Part shown: in pieces, positions 17,406 to 26,827 of the stretch
Layout of the letters: the number at the start of each line of letters is the position of its first letter
How positions within the stretch are numbered: the first letter of the stretch is position 1
NCBI GenBank assembly: GCA_021777755.1
Contig: JAJYDE010000009.1
Span: 1 to 64,000, forward strand
Direction of reading: 5' to 3'
From: Deltaproteobacteria bacterium
GTDB taxonomy: Bacteria > Desulfobacterota > Syntrophobacteria > Syntrophobacterales > Syntrophobacteraceae
Length of the DNA: 64,000 nucleotides
Made by a program: the position numbers and the translations under genes
Notes under the pieces: model-generated
What the model saw: the letters and a program-made list of their open reading frames with translations, nothing else
Database searches by the model: none
What the model was told of the DNA's origin: nothing

Positions 17406-20400
17406 ATGCCAAAACGAATCAGGCCTTCAATCCTTGTTCTGCTGTTATCGGAAGTTCTTCTGCTGCTTCTTTTCCCCGCCTCCCTGGTTTTTACCTCAAA
17501 CATCACCGCAGGCGGGGACACACCGGTTCATTTCATGACCGCGGCGGCCATGAGCAAAAATCTTTTCTCCTTTTTTTCGCCGGTCGAGTGGTCGAACGCA
17601 GCCTTTGGAGGCTTTCCGCTCTTTTTGAACTATTTCCCGCTGCCTTTTGCTTTGACGGGGCTTCTCGCGAGGGTCATCCCCCCGCAGATCGCCTTCAAGC
17701 TGGTCACGCTGCTGGCCATCATCCCTCTTCCCGCGGCCGTTTACATGTGCCTGAGGCGCCTTGGCCAAGGGAAAAACATTCCCGGCCTAGGCGCTTTGCT
17801 CTCCTTTCTTTTCCTTCTTACAACGGGGGATTCGATGTGGGGGGCAAATATTCGCAGCACCCTGGCAGGAGAGTTCGCCTACGGCATATCCTTCATCTTT
17901 TACGTGATATTTATCGGCAAGCTCTATTCGGACGTTTCGGCAGGAAGGTCGCCGCGGGGATGTTCGGCGATCGAGGCATTGATGGCCATGTGCAGCGGCT
18001 ATCCCGTGCTCCAGGCGGTGACGGGGTCCTGCTATTTTCTGGTCCGGGGAGGCAAGTCGGCCTATTGGCTAAGACTTCATGCGGTGGCGGCGGGGCTTGC
18101 GGCCTTCTGGCTTCTGCCACTGCTGTGGCGGCTTCCCTGGACGAGCCGCTATTCGTTTTCCTGGTATTTTCACAGTTGGGCCGAGATTTTTCCGCCTCTT
18201 TTATGGCCTTCGATCGCAGGGACCGCAATTTACCTATTTTCCCTGGCCCGGGGTCTCTGGAGATCGGGGAAAAAACTGCGGGAAATCTTAAAGGAATCGA
18301 TCGATTCTCCGGAGCTCTATCTTTTCTGGCAATTGGCGACGGCGTTGCTGGGCTTCAGCCTCGCCTCCGCTTCGGGGCTTGTCGATGTTCGCTTCCTGCC
18401 TTTTGCCCAGATCACGCTCGTACTCACCGGGGCGATCGGATGGGGGCGGTTTTTGTCGCGTCTTCCCAAACCCGGCGTCTGTCTGGCCGGGTTCTGTGCG
18501 GCCGGGGTAATTTTTGGACTTGCCGGCGCCCCGTCGGTGGATCGGTGGATTACCTGGAATTATTCGGGCATGGAGTCAAAACCTCTTTGGAACACCTTCC
18601 GCCAAGTTAACGATTATTTAAGAGGCGATGAAAACAGTGCGCGGACCGCCTTCGAACACAGTCACATCAACAATGAAGCCGGCTCGACCAGGGCGTTTGA
18701 ACTCAGCCCCTATTTTTCGGGAAGGCCCACCCTGTCGGGGCTCTATATGCAGTCGGCCTTGAACGCTCCTTTCGTCTACTACCTGCAATCGGAGATCTCG
18801 GCAACTCCCTCCTGCCCGCTGGAACAATATTATTATTCACGCCCGGACCCCGAAGGGGCGGCCGCGAGGCTCAGACTTTTCAACGTAAGCCGTGTCGTGG
18901 CGGTCTCCGCCGACATGGCCGATGCTCTCAGCTTCTCGCCCGATTACGTGCTTCTCAAGGCTTTTGCGCCCTACGCGATTTTTCGCGTAAGGGGATGCGG
19001 CAACTCCTACGTGGCGCCGCTAAAGTATTACCCCTTAAGGATATCTCCTCGAAACTGGAAGAGGGTCCAATTCGACTGGTTCCGAAAATCTTCGCTCCAG
19101 GTTCCGCTCGTTGTGGCCTCCAGGAATTCACCGGGCAACTACTGGAAAAAGCTCGAACCCTATGACGGACGCCCCGGACAAATTCCCGCCCTCCCCGTTC
19201 CAGGCAGCGGGGAGGTAAGGGCGAAAGCCGTTCTGAGCAAAGGAAGGATAACCATCGAGACCTCCAAACCGGGCTTTGCGCTCTGGATTAAAGTTTCGTA
19301 TCATCCGGACTGGCACATCACTTCCGGGCAAGGAGAACTCTACCCCGTCTCCCCGGCCTTCATGCTTCTGGTTCCCAAGACCAGGAGGGTGGTCCTCACG
19401 TTCGATACCCGAAGCGGGATCTACATTGCAGGCAAGGCATTCTCTTTGCTCACTCTTCTGGTATTGGCCGCCGAGCTTGTTTTCGTCCGAATCGGCCCGT
19501 TTACCGGCAAGCGGACCGCCGCGCAGCAAACCGATCGATCATCCCCGGGAGAAATCAAGCGAACAAATTTTCGCTACCTTTTCTTTTTTGCCCTCATGGC
19601 TACGGTGGTGATCGCGGCTGTTTCGACCAGAAATTACCGCGATCCGACGCTTCTCTACCGGCTTGCGGCAGCCCGATTCGACAAGATGGAGGCGCGAGCG
19701 CCCATTGGATCGAACCCTTCGAAAAACCCGGGCGCCACCGCCCTGTCCCCCGAAAGGTTGCAGCTATTCAAGCTTTTCGACAGTTGCATGAGCGGATTCG
19801 ACCACAGCACGGTCTTCGACAATTGCGAGTCATACAAGGCCAGGCTGATGGCCGAGGGGGGAATGTGGAAAGAGCTGCGCCCTCTTTTGGAACGATACCT
19901 GGAAGATAACCCCGACTCCCGGATGTATCCCCAGGCCCTCTTCCGACTGGGGGAAGCCTCCCTTGCCGCGGGCGGAAATGACGATGCGGAGCGGTTTTTC
20001 CGGCAGGCCCTTTTCACATGGCCTCCAAACGAGGCAACCAAAGCAGCGGGACTTCGGCTTGAGGGACTTCTTGGCGCCCGGCCTCTGATGGAGACCGCTC
20101 AAGAGCTTTTCGCATCAGGTAAATATCTGCAAGCTTACAGCCTCTACGAGGCGCTTGCCCTTTCCCCGGATCAAAACACCAGGGATGCAACCGTCCTTTC
20201 GCTAGCTTATTGCGCACTTAGGCTGAACCGGCCGCGGGAGGCTTCCGATTTATTTTTAAAATGGCTCGGCCCCAATTTCGATAGGCCGCAATCGGCGCGG
20301 GTAAAGGCGGATCTTGGCAAGTGCCAGGCTCTCATGGACTACGACAGCAAACTGATCAAGGCCGACCGGGGCTGCCGTTCCACCCGAGCCGCTCCAATCG

Positions 20401-20438
20401 TTCGTCTCATGATCCGGGCCGAACGGATTTTTCGTTAA
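17406..20438 (+). CDS. large membrane protein with C-terminal TPR region
   Basis: A 1010-aa integral membrane protein. The N-terminal 400 residues have about ten hydrophobic segments, with motifs such as TAGGDTPVHFMTA and FPLFLNYFPLPF that recall the PTPS-related/GT-C membrane glycosyltransferase superfamily. A large soluble part (about 400-670) follows, then a transmembrane segment near 680-700, another near 730-745, and a C-terminal TPR-like part (about 800-1000: YLEDNPDSRMYPQALFRLGEA, ASGKYLQAYSLYEALA). Probably works on lipid-linked sugars at the outer face of the inner membrane, but this is inference. It runs head to tail after the MBL gene and converges with the HDOD gene 6 bases away. 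Confidence 0.6.
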   Translation: MPKRIRPSILVLLLSEVLLLLLFPASLVFTSNITAGGDTPVHFMTAAAMSKNLFSFFSPVEWSNAAFGGFPLFLNYFPLPFALTGLLARVIPPQIAFKLVTLLAIIPLPAAVYMCLRRLGQGKNIPGLGALLSFLFLLTTGDSMWGANIRSTLAGEFAYGISFIFYVIFIGKLYSDVSAGRSPRGCSAIEALMAMCSGYPVLQAVTGSCYFLVRGGKSAYWLRLHAVAAGLAAFWLLPLLWRLPWTSRYSFSWYFHSWAEIFPPLLWPSIAGTAIYLFSLARGLWRSGKKLREILKESIDSPELYLFWQLATALLGFSLASASGLVDVRFLPFAQITLVLTGAIGWGRFLSRLPKPGVCLAGFCAAGVIFGLAGAPSVDRWITWNYSGMESKPLWNTFRQVNDYLRGDENSARTAFEHSHINNEAGSTRAFELSPYFSGRPTLSGLYMQSALNAPFVYYLQSEISATPSCPLEQYYYSRPDPEGAAARLRLFNVSRVVAVSADMADALSFSPDYVLLKAFAPYAIFRVRGCGNSYVAPLKYYPLRISPRNWKRVQFDWFRKSSLQVPLVVASRNSPGNYWKKLEPYDGRPGQIPALPVPGSGEVRAKAVLSKGRITIETSKPGFALWIKVSYHPDWHITSGQGELYPVSPAFMLLVPKTRRVVLTFDTRSGIYIAGKAFSLLTLLVLAAELVFVRIGPFTGKRTAAQQTDRSSPGEIKRTNFRYLFFFALMATVVIAAVSTRNYRDPTLLYRLAAARFDKMEARAPIGSNPSKNPGATALSPERLQLFKLFDSCMSGFDHSTVFDNCESYKARLMAEGGMWKELRPLLERYLEDNPDSRMYPQALFRLGEASLAAGGNDDAERFFRQALFTWPPNEATKAAGLRLEGLLGARPLMETAQELFASGKYLQAYSLYEALALSPDQNTRDATVLSLAYCALRLNRPREASDLFLKWLGPNFDRPQSARVKADLGKCQALMDYDSKLIKADRGCRSTRAAPIVRLMIRAERIFR

Positions 20439-20443
20439 CACAT

Positions 20444-21934
20444 CTACTCGGAACCCAATAGACGCAAAGCCATGTTTGCCTGCTGGCCGAAGAAAGTGAA
20501 ATTTTCAAAACTTTCTTCATCGAGTTTGCGGCCGCTGGCTCTTCTGTCCGCATAGACGACCCCTATTGCCACATCCTTTATGGACACCGGCATGACAAAA
20601 AAAGGACCGTTTCCAATCACATTCGTCAATTCCTCGGTAAGAAGAGGTATAATTGAAGCTTCGGGCTTTTCGGTCACCCACAGGGGCTTTTTGTTCCTGA
20701 GAACGCATTCGAACACATTTCGCAGGTCGGAAGTGGTACTGATCATGAAATTTTCGACATACCCGTCTTCCAGGCACCCGAGCCCGTGCTTTCCTCTAAG
20801 ATGCCGCCGGTCGGCGCTGAGAAGGGCGAAGATAACCCTGTCCATGCCAACGCCGCGATAAATGCCCTCCAGGACTATTGAGAGCACCATATTGACCTCG
20901 CCCACCCCGGAGGCCATGAGGGTGGAGAGGTCCCGCAGGCTTCCCAGTTGGATGGACGGGTCGGGTTTTGGATAAATTTGCTCTTTGGGGGTTTGCACCA
21001 GAAAGGCCGATTGGTTCGACCCGCCGTTTATGTCCGTCTCGCCGCCCCGGTCCGATTTCTTTCGCCCCTCCTCTTCGGGGATTGGAACCAAGCGGCTGAT
21101 CAGGTTATTTGCGTAGCTTTCGGTAACCGATGCGGCCTCCCTTGCCGCCTCGTGAAGAATCTGGGTTGTCTCATCCACGGGCAGACGAAGACAGGCCGAA
21201 ACCTCTTTGACAGCCTTTCCGACTTCCACGGAACCCCACCCTTTCTCGGCAGCCATGGCCACGGAGCAACCCATCCTTATACTGCGGATCCTCGGGTCCG
21301 TGTCGCCTTTATCCCGCAAAGCCCGTTCGAGAAGCCGGCTCAATTTCCATTCCTGGCTCAGCCTTTCGGTTAGGCGCTCGAGCTTAAAGCCCAGGATCTC
21401 GAGTTCGGCGTGCTCATCATTGCCGGATTCGAGCATCGCACTTTCCAGCCTCAGCCCCTGATCATCGGCGAAACACCAGAACGCGATATGGCCGATGCGC
21501 CCCAGCAAGGCGGCGATAAAGATTTCTTCGGGCTCTTTCAAACCCAGTTTTACGGCCATTTTCCGCGCCTGGACGGCAGAATGGAACGATCTTGCAACCT
21601 CGACCAGGACTTTTTGTCTGCGCTCACCCGAAAGAATGGATTCGATCAGGGAGATGGCAAGGGCGATTTCTTTAATCGTATTGGTCCCCAGCCTCATCAC
21701 CGCGCGACTGATGGTTGTAATCTGTTTGGAATAAGGGTTGTAGTAGGCGCTGTTGGCCAATTTGAGCACCCGGGAAGTAAGCGCCGGATCTTCGAGGATC
21801 GACCATGCAAGTTCCGAAAAAGAGAAGTTTTCCCTGTTAGCCATACCGGCGACGTGCTCAACGGTACGGCTAAAAAGCGGCATATCCTGGCGAACGAGCC
21901 GCCGTACCCAATAATCAATTCCAGTTTCATTCAT
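20444..21934 (-). CDS. HDOD-GAF signalling protein
   Basis: A 496-aa cytoplasmic signalling protein. An HDOD domain (about 10-210: SRVLKLANSAYYNP, AVMRLGTNTIKE, FHSAVQARKMA) lacks the catalytic HD pairs of phosphohydrolases; such domains serve as regulatory modules. A GAF-like domain follows (about 330-490: LRDLSTLMASGVGEVN, GPFFVMPVSIKDVAIGVVYADR). The start MNETGIDY at 21934 is preferred; an ATG at 21964 is possible. It resembles the HDOD-GAF proteins near other signal genes in deltaproteobacteria. Ligand unknown. Confidence 0.8.
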   Translation of the reverse strand: MNETGIDYWVRRLVRQDMPLFSRTVEHVAGMANRENFSFSELAWSILEDPALTSRVLKLANSAYYNPYSKQITTISRAVMRLGTNTIKEIALAISLIESILSGERRQKVLVEVARSFHSAVQARKMAVKLGLKEPEEIFIAALLGRIGHIAFWCFADDQGLRLESAMLESGNDEHAELEILGFKLERLTERLSQEWKLSRLLERALRDKGDTDPRIRSIRMGCSVAMAAEKGWGSVEVGKAVKEVSACLRLPVDETTQILHEAAREAASVTESYANNLISRLVPIPEEEGRKKSDRGGETDINGGSNQSAFLVQTPKEQIYPKPDPSIQLGSLRDLSTLMASGVGEVNMVLSIVLEGIYRGVGMDRVIFALLSADRRHLRGKHGLGCLEDGYVENFMISTTSDLRNVFECVLRNKKPLWVTEKPEASIIPLLTEELTNVIGNGPFFVMPVSIKDVAIGVVYADRRASGRKLDEESFENFTFFGQQANMALRLLGSE

Positions 21935-22180
21935 CCTGATCGCCCCGAATCTTTTTTGAATCATATACGATCATCAATCGGAAAGAACACAACTTTTCTT
22001 AAGAATTATTCCAAGTTACGGGGAACCGATCATCCGGGCCGGCCACCGGGGTTGCAATCGTGCGCGCCCCGGCGGCCACGAGGGGGTTTTAACGCGGATT
22101 TCGATGAATTCTATAGCGCGGCGGCGGTAAAAACGTGTATTATCATGCTTTCCGGTTGCAACGCAAATCAGAGGATTGCG

Positions 22181-22399
22181 ATGTCCGTTTACTCGATCAT
22201 CGAAATTATCGGAACAAGCCCCGTTTCCTGGGAAGATGCGGTCAGGACGGTCGTGGAGACAGCAGACAAGACTCTAGGCGACCTCAGGGTAGCCGAAGTG
22301 CAAAGGCTCGACATGCGGATCGAAGAAGGCAAAGTCGCGCAGTACCGGGTTAAGGTAAAGCTTTCCTTCAAATGGCTGGAGAGTATTTATATCGAGTAA
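22181..22399 (+). CDS. dodecin, flavin-storage protein
   Basis: A 72-aa dodecin. The pattern IIEIIGTSPVSWEDAV, then a helix with TVVETADKTLGDL, then VAEVQRLDMRIEEGKVAQYRVKVKLSF matches the beta-alpha-beta-beta fold that forms hollow dodecamers binding flavins. A longer open frame from 21410 is antisense to the HDOD gene and is rejected. In anaerobes with many flavoenzymes, such as those in this window, it may buffer free FMN or FAD. The Trp and Gln in the flavin-stacking site (W near residue 16 and Q near 56) appear to be present. Confidence 0.85.
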   Translation: MSVYSIIEIIGTSPVSWEDAVRTVVETADKTLGDLRVAEVQRLDMRIEEGKVAQYRVKVKLSFKWLESIYIE

Positions 22400-22454
22400 A
22401 CACGCCATGCATCGAAATGAGACACTGTTTATTTCACACCCGAGCCTGAACCGG

Positions 22455-23198
22455 TTACTTTCCGCTGAAAAGATGCCTTATCTGTGAAAAACCCATTTTC
22501 CTGCGAAGCATGGCAAGCTGGTCCTGCAGGGGAAGATTTTTGGGGCAGGTGTCTTCGCAGCCAAGAAGCCCGAGGCAGCCGAAAATGCCTTCCTCGTTGC
22601 CGACCACCTCGAAATACTCATCGCTTTTCCTCTCATCGCGCGGGTCGACCATGAAGCGGGTGATGCGACAGAAGGCGGTTGCCCCCATGAATTTGTCGGG
22701 CATCATGGCCGCCTTGCCGCAGGCGGCAACGCAGCAGCCGCACTCGATACACCGATCGAGTTCATAAATATTTTCGGCAAGCGCATTGTCCATCCGCTCT
22801 TCTTCCTCACCCGGCTCGAACCTATTGTCCGTATGTATCCAGGAGCGGACTTTTTCGTTCATGGAGCGAAACCAGGTGCCCGTATCCACCGACAGGTCCC
22901 CTATCAGCTTGAACACGGGCATGGGTAAAAGAGTGATTTCGGCGGGCAAATCCTTGGTCTTGGTGTGGCAGGCGAGATCGGGACGCCCGTTGATCATCAT
23001 GGCGCAGGAGCCGCAGATGCCCGCTCTGCACATGAAATCGAACATGAGGGTGGGGTCTTGTTGCTCCCGGAGGCGGTTGAGGGCGATGAAAAGGGTCATC
23101 GCCTCGGTTTCTTCCAGGCGGAAACCGTCCATATGGGGAACCGAGGCCGGGTCTTCGGCATTAAATCGAAAGATGTTGAATTTCAAGGTCCTGCCCAT
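22455..23198 (-). CDS. frdB: fumarate reductase/succinate dehydrogenase iron-sulfur subunit
   Basis: Iron-sulfur subunit, about 247 aa, of a succinate:quinone oxidoreductase. N-terminal [2Fe-2S] ligands are in CRAGICGSC and LAC; the C-terminal half has CIECGCCVAACGK and CLGLLGCEDTCPK for the [4Fe-4S] and [3Fe-4S] clusters. The ATG at 23198 has a GGGAG site 8 bases upstream; a GTG at 23204 also exists. It follows frdA after about 20 bases. It passes electrons between the flavin subunit and haems of FrdC. The direction in this organism (fumarate reduction or succinate oxidation) cannot be told. Confidence 0.93.
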   Translation of the reverse strand: MGRTLKFNIFRFNAEDPASVPHMDGFRLEETEAMTLFIALNRLREQQDPTLMFDFMCRAGICGSCAMMINGRPDLACHTKTKDLPAEITLLPMPVFKLIGDLSVDTGTWFRSMNEKVRSWIHTDNRFEPGEEEERMDNALAENIYELDRCIECGCCVAACGKAAMMPDKFMGATAFCRITRFMVDPRDERKSDEYFEVVGNEEGIFGCLGLLGCEDTCPKNLPLQDQLAMLRRKMGFSQIRHLFSGK

Positions 23199-23219
23199 CG
23201 ACACCGCTCCCGCTAATTT

Positions 23220-25079
23220 TTAATTGGTTTCCGGCCGCGGGGAACATATCCCCGGGTCTTCGGAGGCAATTATCTTGATGGAACCGTATCCACGCTCACC
23301 CGGGGGCATCTCCCAAACTCTGGAAGGCAATTCGTAGTCCAAAACGGGCAAAAGCTCCCGGTCATCCTTCCAGTAAGCGAGGGTGCGCTTGAGCCAGTCC
23401 CTGTCATTTCGCTCGGGATAATCCTCCCGGGCGTGGGCTCCCCTGCTCTCGGTGCGCATGAGGGCGCCCCGGGCAATACAGAGTGCGAGCCTTACCATGC
23501 CCGGCAGCCGCAGGCAGGCGCTCAATTCAGGATTTGCCCCGTGCACCGAAGAAGAGCGAAGACCGATCTTCTTTGAACGCTCGTAGATGGCCTGAAGTTT
23601 TTCCACCGCATCGCGCAGGTCCGCCTCGTTTCGAAAAATACCGACCTGATCCATGAGCACGTCTCCCATCGCCGCCCGCAAGAGGTAGACGTTTTCCTTG
23701 CCGCTCGAACCGGTCACGGCATCGATTCTTTCCCGCACCTTCTCAACAGCCCGATGCACGACCGAGGTTTTGAAATCGGTTTCACCGCCCCGCAAGAACT
23801 CGACGATCTTTTCTCCCACAATCTTACCGGCCACAATGGTCTCGGCCAGCGAATTGCCGCCCAGCCGGTTGAATCCGTGAAGATCCCAGCAGGCGGCCTC
23901 CCCGGCCGCAAAGAGACCCTTAAGACCGTAGGCGGCCCCGTCCCGGTCGGTGCGCACTCCCCCCATGCTGTAGTGCTGCGCTGGGCGAACCGGGATCAAC
24001 TGCGTTACGGGATCCCGGTCGAGAAACTCTTTGCAGATTTCCTCGACCTCCCTCAGTTTGGTCTTGATGTGTTCGGCCCCGAGATGGCGGATATCGAGCC
24101 ACAGGTGGGCCCCGTAGGCACCGGGGACCCCTTTGCCCGTCCGGATATGATGGGTCATCCAGCGGGAGACGACATCGCGCGAAGCCAGCTCCTGTTTTTC
24201 CGGTTCGTAAATATTCATGAACCGATTCTCATCGACGTCCTTGAGTGTGCCGCCATCGCCGCGACAGCCTTCAGTCACAAGGATATTTGTCGGCACTATT
24301 CCGGTGGGATGAAACTGCACGGCTTCGGGGTTTCCTATGGGAACGAGGCCGGTATCGAGGGCTATGGCGGCCCCGTCGCCCCAGTTTATGACCGCGTTGG
24401 TGCTCTCGCGGTAGAGCTTGCCGTAGCCGCCGGTGGCAATGAGCGTGGCCCTGGCAAGATAGACTCGCAGCTTACCGGTTTTCAGGCACCTGGCAACAAC
24501 CCCGGTGCAGCTTTCTCCGTCATGAATGAGGGCGAGGGCCTCCACCCGGTCGTGGACCTCTATCCCCAGCCGAACGACTTGACTGTCCATGGTGTAGAGA
24601 AGCGTGTGGCCGGTACCGTCGGAGGTATAACAGGTCCTCCATTTGGCGGTTCCCCCGAAATCGCGGGCCGTGATGGTGCCCGCCCTTTCGGCCGGCTCGA
24701 TCTTTTCGTATTTTTTCCCGGCTTTATAGTAGAAGCCTTTGCCCGCAACGACCCGGTTCCAGGGAATTCCCCAAAAGGCCATTTCCCGCACCGCCACGGG
24801 CGCGGTTCGGGCAAAAAGACGCGCCACTTCCTGGTCGCAGCCCCAATCGGAGCCTTTGACCGTATCGGCGAAATGGATATCGGGAGAGTCTCCCCGGCCC
24901 ATGGCGCAGTTGCCAAGCGAGGCCTGCATTCCACCCTGCGCGGCCGAGGAGTGGGAGCGTCTTGGCGGAACGATGCTGAGGCAAAGGCAGTCGAAGCCGG
25001 AAACCGCGGCGGCCACCGCCACCCGCTCACCGGCCAGTCCCGCGCCCAAGCACAAAAGATCGGTGTGGAAAGTATCCAG
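23220..25079 (-). CDS. frdA: fumarate reductase/succinate dehydrogenase flavoprotein subunit
   Basis: FAD subunit, about 619 aa. Motifs of the Wolinella-type enzyme: GAGLAGERVAV (FAD), SHSSAAQGGMQASLGN, KGSDWGCDQEVAR, EAVQFHPTGIVPT, TEGCRGDGGTLKDV, QHYSMGGVRTD and RTESRGAHAREDYPERND. The frame extends upstream of the first ATG-type start: a TTG at 25055 begins inside the FAD motif, but the CTG at 25079 sits 7 bases after an AAGGAG site and yields MDTFHTDLLCLGAGLAG, the expected N-terminus. A CTG start is therefore proposed. The length fits a somewhat short member. It starts 12 bases after the frdC stop. Confidence 0.92.
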   Translation of the reverse strand: MDTFHTDLLCLGAGLAGERVAVAAAVSGFDCLCLSIVPPRRSHSSAAQGGMQASLGNCAMGRGDSPDIHFADTVKGSDWGCDQEVARLFARTAPVAVREMAFWGIPWNRVVAGKGFYYKAGKKYEKIEPAERAGTITARDFGGTAKWRTCYTSDGTGHTLLYTMDSQVVRLGIEVHDRVEALALIHDGESCTGVVARCLKTGKLRVYLARATLIATGGYGKLYRESTNAVINWGDGAAIALDTGLVPIGNPEAVQFHPTGIVPTNILVTEGCRGDGGTLKDVDENRFMNIYEPEKQELASRDVVSRWMTHHIRTGKGVPGAYGAHLWLDIRHLGAEHIKTKLREVEEICKEFLDRDPVTQLIPVRPAQHYSMGGVRTDRDGAAYGLKGLFAAGEAACWDLHGFNRLGGNSLAETIVAGKIVGEKIVEFLRGGETDFKTSVVHRAVEKVRERIDAVTGSSGKENVYLLRAAMGDVLMDQVGIFRNEADLRDAVEKLQAIYERSKKIGLRSSSVHGANPELSACLRLPGMVRLALCIARGALMRTESRGAHAREDYPERNDRDWLKRTLAYWKDDRELLPVLDYELPSRVWEMPPGERGYGSIKIIASEDPGICSPRPETN

Positions 25080-25090
25080 GTCTGAACTCC

Positions 25091-25753
25091 TTATGCCTTG
25101 GTCAGCACCAGGAAGGTGAAAAGGCTGACGAGCCCTATTGCGATCATGGCAAGGGCGAGTTTGGTTTCAAAGCGCGCCGAGGCCTTGCGGCTCGCCCTTT
25201 TGATCAAGCCCCACTTGACCCCCGCCCTGTAGACGCCGATCCCCACGTGAAGCTCCACCATGGGCAGAAGCACCAGGTAGAACCCAAGCCACCAACGCCC
25301 CTGGATCCTGCCCGCGCTTTTTGCCGCGGTGATGGGCAGCGTGGTGAGCACAGTCCACATGTGGATGGAGCCAAGTATGAGGATGATAAAGGCAGTCCCG
25401 GCCTGGACCACCCACAGCCAGGTATCGGTATGATGGAAACTGAGGCTGTGGCTCCAGATGGCTCTCTGTTCCCGGACTCTCAACGGAAGCTTGCGGGCAG
25501 CCACGACGAAATGGACGAGCATGACAGCGGCTATGAGCGGGCCGCCAATTTGGGTCATGTCCGAGGCTTCGAAAAACCGGGCGATGAGGTTCAACACCCT
25601 GCCGCCTCCGAGATCGACATTGATGCTCGCAACCAGCAGCATGTGCATCCACATGAAAGCCACAAGGGCCACACCGGTCAGTACCTGAACGAATTCCAGC
25701 CAGGCTTCGGCGCGAACCGGCCGAATTTGCGGGATCGTCTCATCAGCCAACAT
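25091..25753 (-). CDS. frdC: succinate dehydrogenase/fumarate reductase cytochrome b subunit
   Basis: About 220-aa dihaem membrane anchor of the Wolinella FrdC/SdhC type. Five hydrophobic segments are seen. Candidate haem ligand His residues are in MWMHMLL, MLVHFVVAARKL, GSIHMWTVL and VELHVGIGVYR. The ATG at 25753 has a GGGGAG site 9 bases upstream; a longer frame to 25786 lacks one. First gene of the frdC-frdA-frdB operon. The dihaem type can couple quinone chemistry to proton movement across the membrane. MSYNTHESIS of quinone is not encoded here. Confidence 0.85.
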   Translation of the reverse strand: MLADETIPQIRPVRAEAWLEFVQVLTGVALVAFMWMHMLLVASINVDLGGGRVLNLIARFFEASDMTQIGGPLIAAVMLVHFVVAARKLPLRVREQRAIWSHSLSFHHTDTWLWVVQAGTAFIILILGSIHMWTVLTTLPITAAKSAGRIQGRWWLGFYLVLLPMVELHVGIGVYRAGVKWGLIKRASRKASARFETKLALAMIAIGLVSLFTFLVLTKA

Positions 25754-25796
25754 GTTCCAGAACTCCCCGGCCGCCGGATGGGTCAAGGCGAACGTA

Positions 25797-26606
25797 TCAG
25801 TCGGTCAATCCAAGCATGTGGGATGAATTGACTTTGACCTCTTTAACGCCTGAGACACCAGCGGCAATTTTTTGGATTTCCGCCATCCTGCCCGGCTCTT
25901 TCATGAGCTGAGCGCCGACGCCGATAGAAACCACACCACTTCGGGCACAAACCTCGATATCGGGTTTAACTTCAAGAAGAGCGGTTTTAACTTCCGCCGA
26001 CAAAGCCAGGTCTTCCATCGCCTGCCGCGCCTCGGGCGTGGTTGCGAAAGTTTTGAGCCCGGCCGTATGACAAATCACATCCACCACGTTATCCACGCTC
26101 AGCCTGTTGACCGCGACCACCAGGTCGTAGAGGACCGGGTCGGCCGTATCGATCCCGTAGAGGTGCTGACTCCACCTGCTTCGGGCGCCGTCGTCCTTTT
26201 TGATGCGCGAATGCGCGCTCTGATAGGAGATGTTCTCACGTTCCATCAGCAACTTGATCCGGTCTTCCATATCGGAAATAATCCGGACCTTGAGAACGTT
26301 GGGGATGTCCTTCACATAAAAATGGCCGGCCAATCCGTGGTAGACAACATTATCACTGCGAAGCCGTTTTAGAAGGGCGGTTTGAAAATAGCAGATGAAT
26401 TTTTCTTTGCCGTAGGAAAAGCGCTCAAAAATGGACGGGGCGTCATGAACAGCCTTCATGAGCCGGAAATCCGGAATATTATACTCCTTGGACGCCTCAA
26501 GGATTACCTCGCGGGCGATACACTGATAACCAAGCCTTTCGGCGACCTTCTCGGCAACCTCTTTGCCGCGGCTGTAAGATCCTCTTGAAATGGTAATGAT
26601 CGGCAT
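25797..26606 (-). CDS. cytidylate kinase-like protein with BON-like C-terminus
   Basis: A 269-aa protein. Residues 1-180 resemble the cytidylate-kinase-like family (PF13189): ITISRGSYSRGKEVAEKVAERLGY carries a P-loop-like nucleotide site, and there is a typical RENISYQSAHSRIKKDDGARSRW segment. The C-terminal 75 residues (DLALSAEVKTALLEVKPDIEVCARSGVVSIG) look like a BON domain. True CMP kinase catalysis is not established; such proteins occur often in anaerobic deltaproteobacteria. It lies 44 bases upstream of frdC in the same direction and might be co-transcribed, or have its own promoter in 26607-26827. Confidence 0.7.
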   Translation of the reverse strand: MPIITISRGSYSRGKEVAEKVAERLGYQCIAREVILEASKEYNIPDFRLMKAVHDAPSIFERFSYGKEKFICYFQTALLKRLRSDNVVYHGLAGHFYVKDIPNVLKVRIISDMEDRIKLLMERENISYQSAHSRIKKDDGARSRWSQHLYGIDTADPVLYDLVVAVNRLSVDNVVDVICHTAGLKTFATTPEARQAMEDLALSAEVKTALLEVKPDIEVCARSGVVSIGVGAQLMKEPGRMAEIQKIAAGVSGVKEVKVNSSHMLGLTD

Positions 26607-26827
26607 CGCATCTCCTCTTTTCTCTATTCAACTCCCGGATTCATATAACGGCATCGAAGGGAGTCCCCGGTGGCGGGGTCAGGTCGTAGGCTCCCGAACG
26701 CATGATGAATAATACGAAGATCGCCACGTGATGTCCAGTTTAATGGAACGGTCCCCTTTTTAACTTGCCCCTCTCTTAATTCTTTGACATAGTGCCGGCC
26801 GGAATAACTTCCTACCTCGAGGCGCGG

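Noticed and set aside
21410-22399. 329-aa plus frame containing dodecin
   Set aside because: Only the last 72 codons resemble a protein family. The upstream part is antisense to the HDOD-GAF gene.
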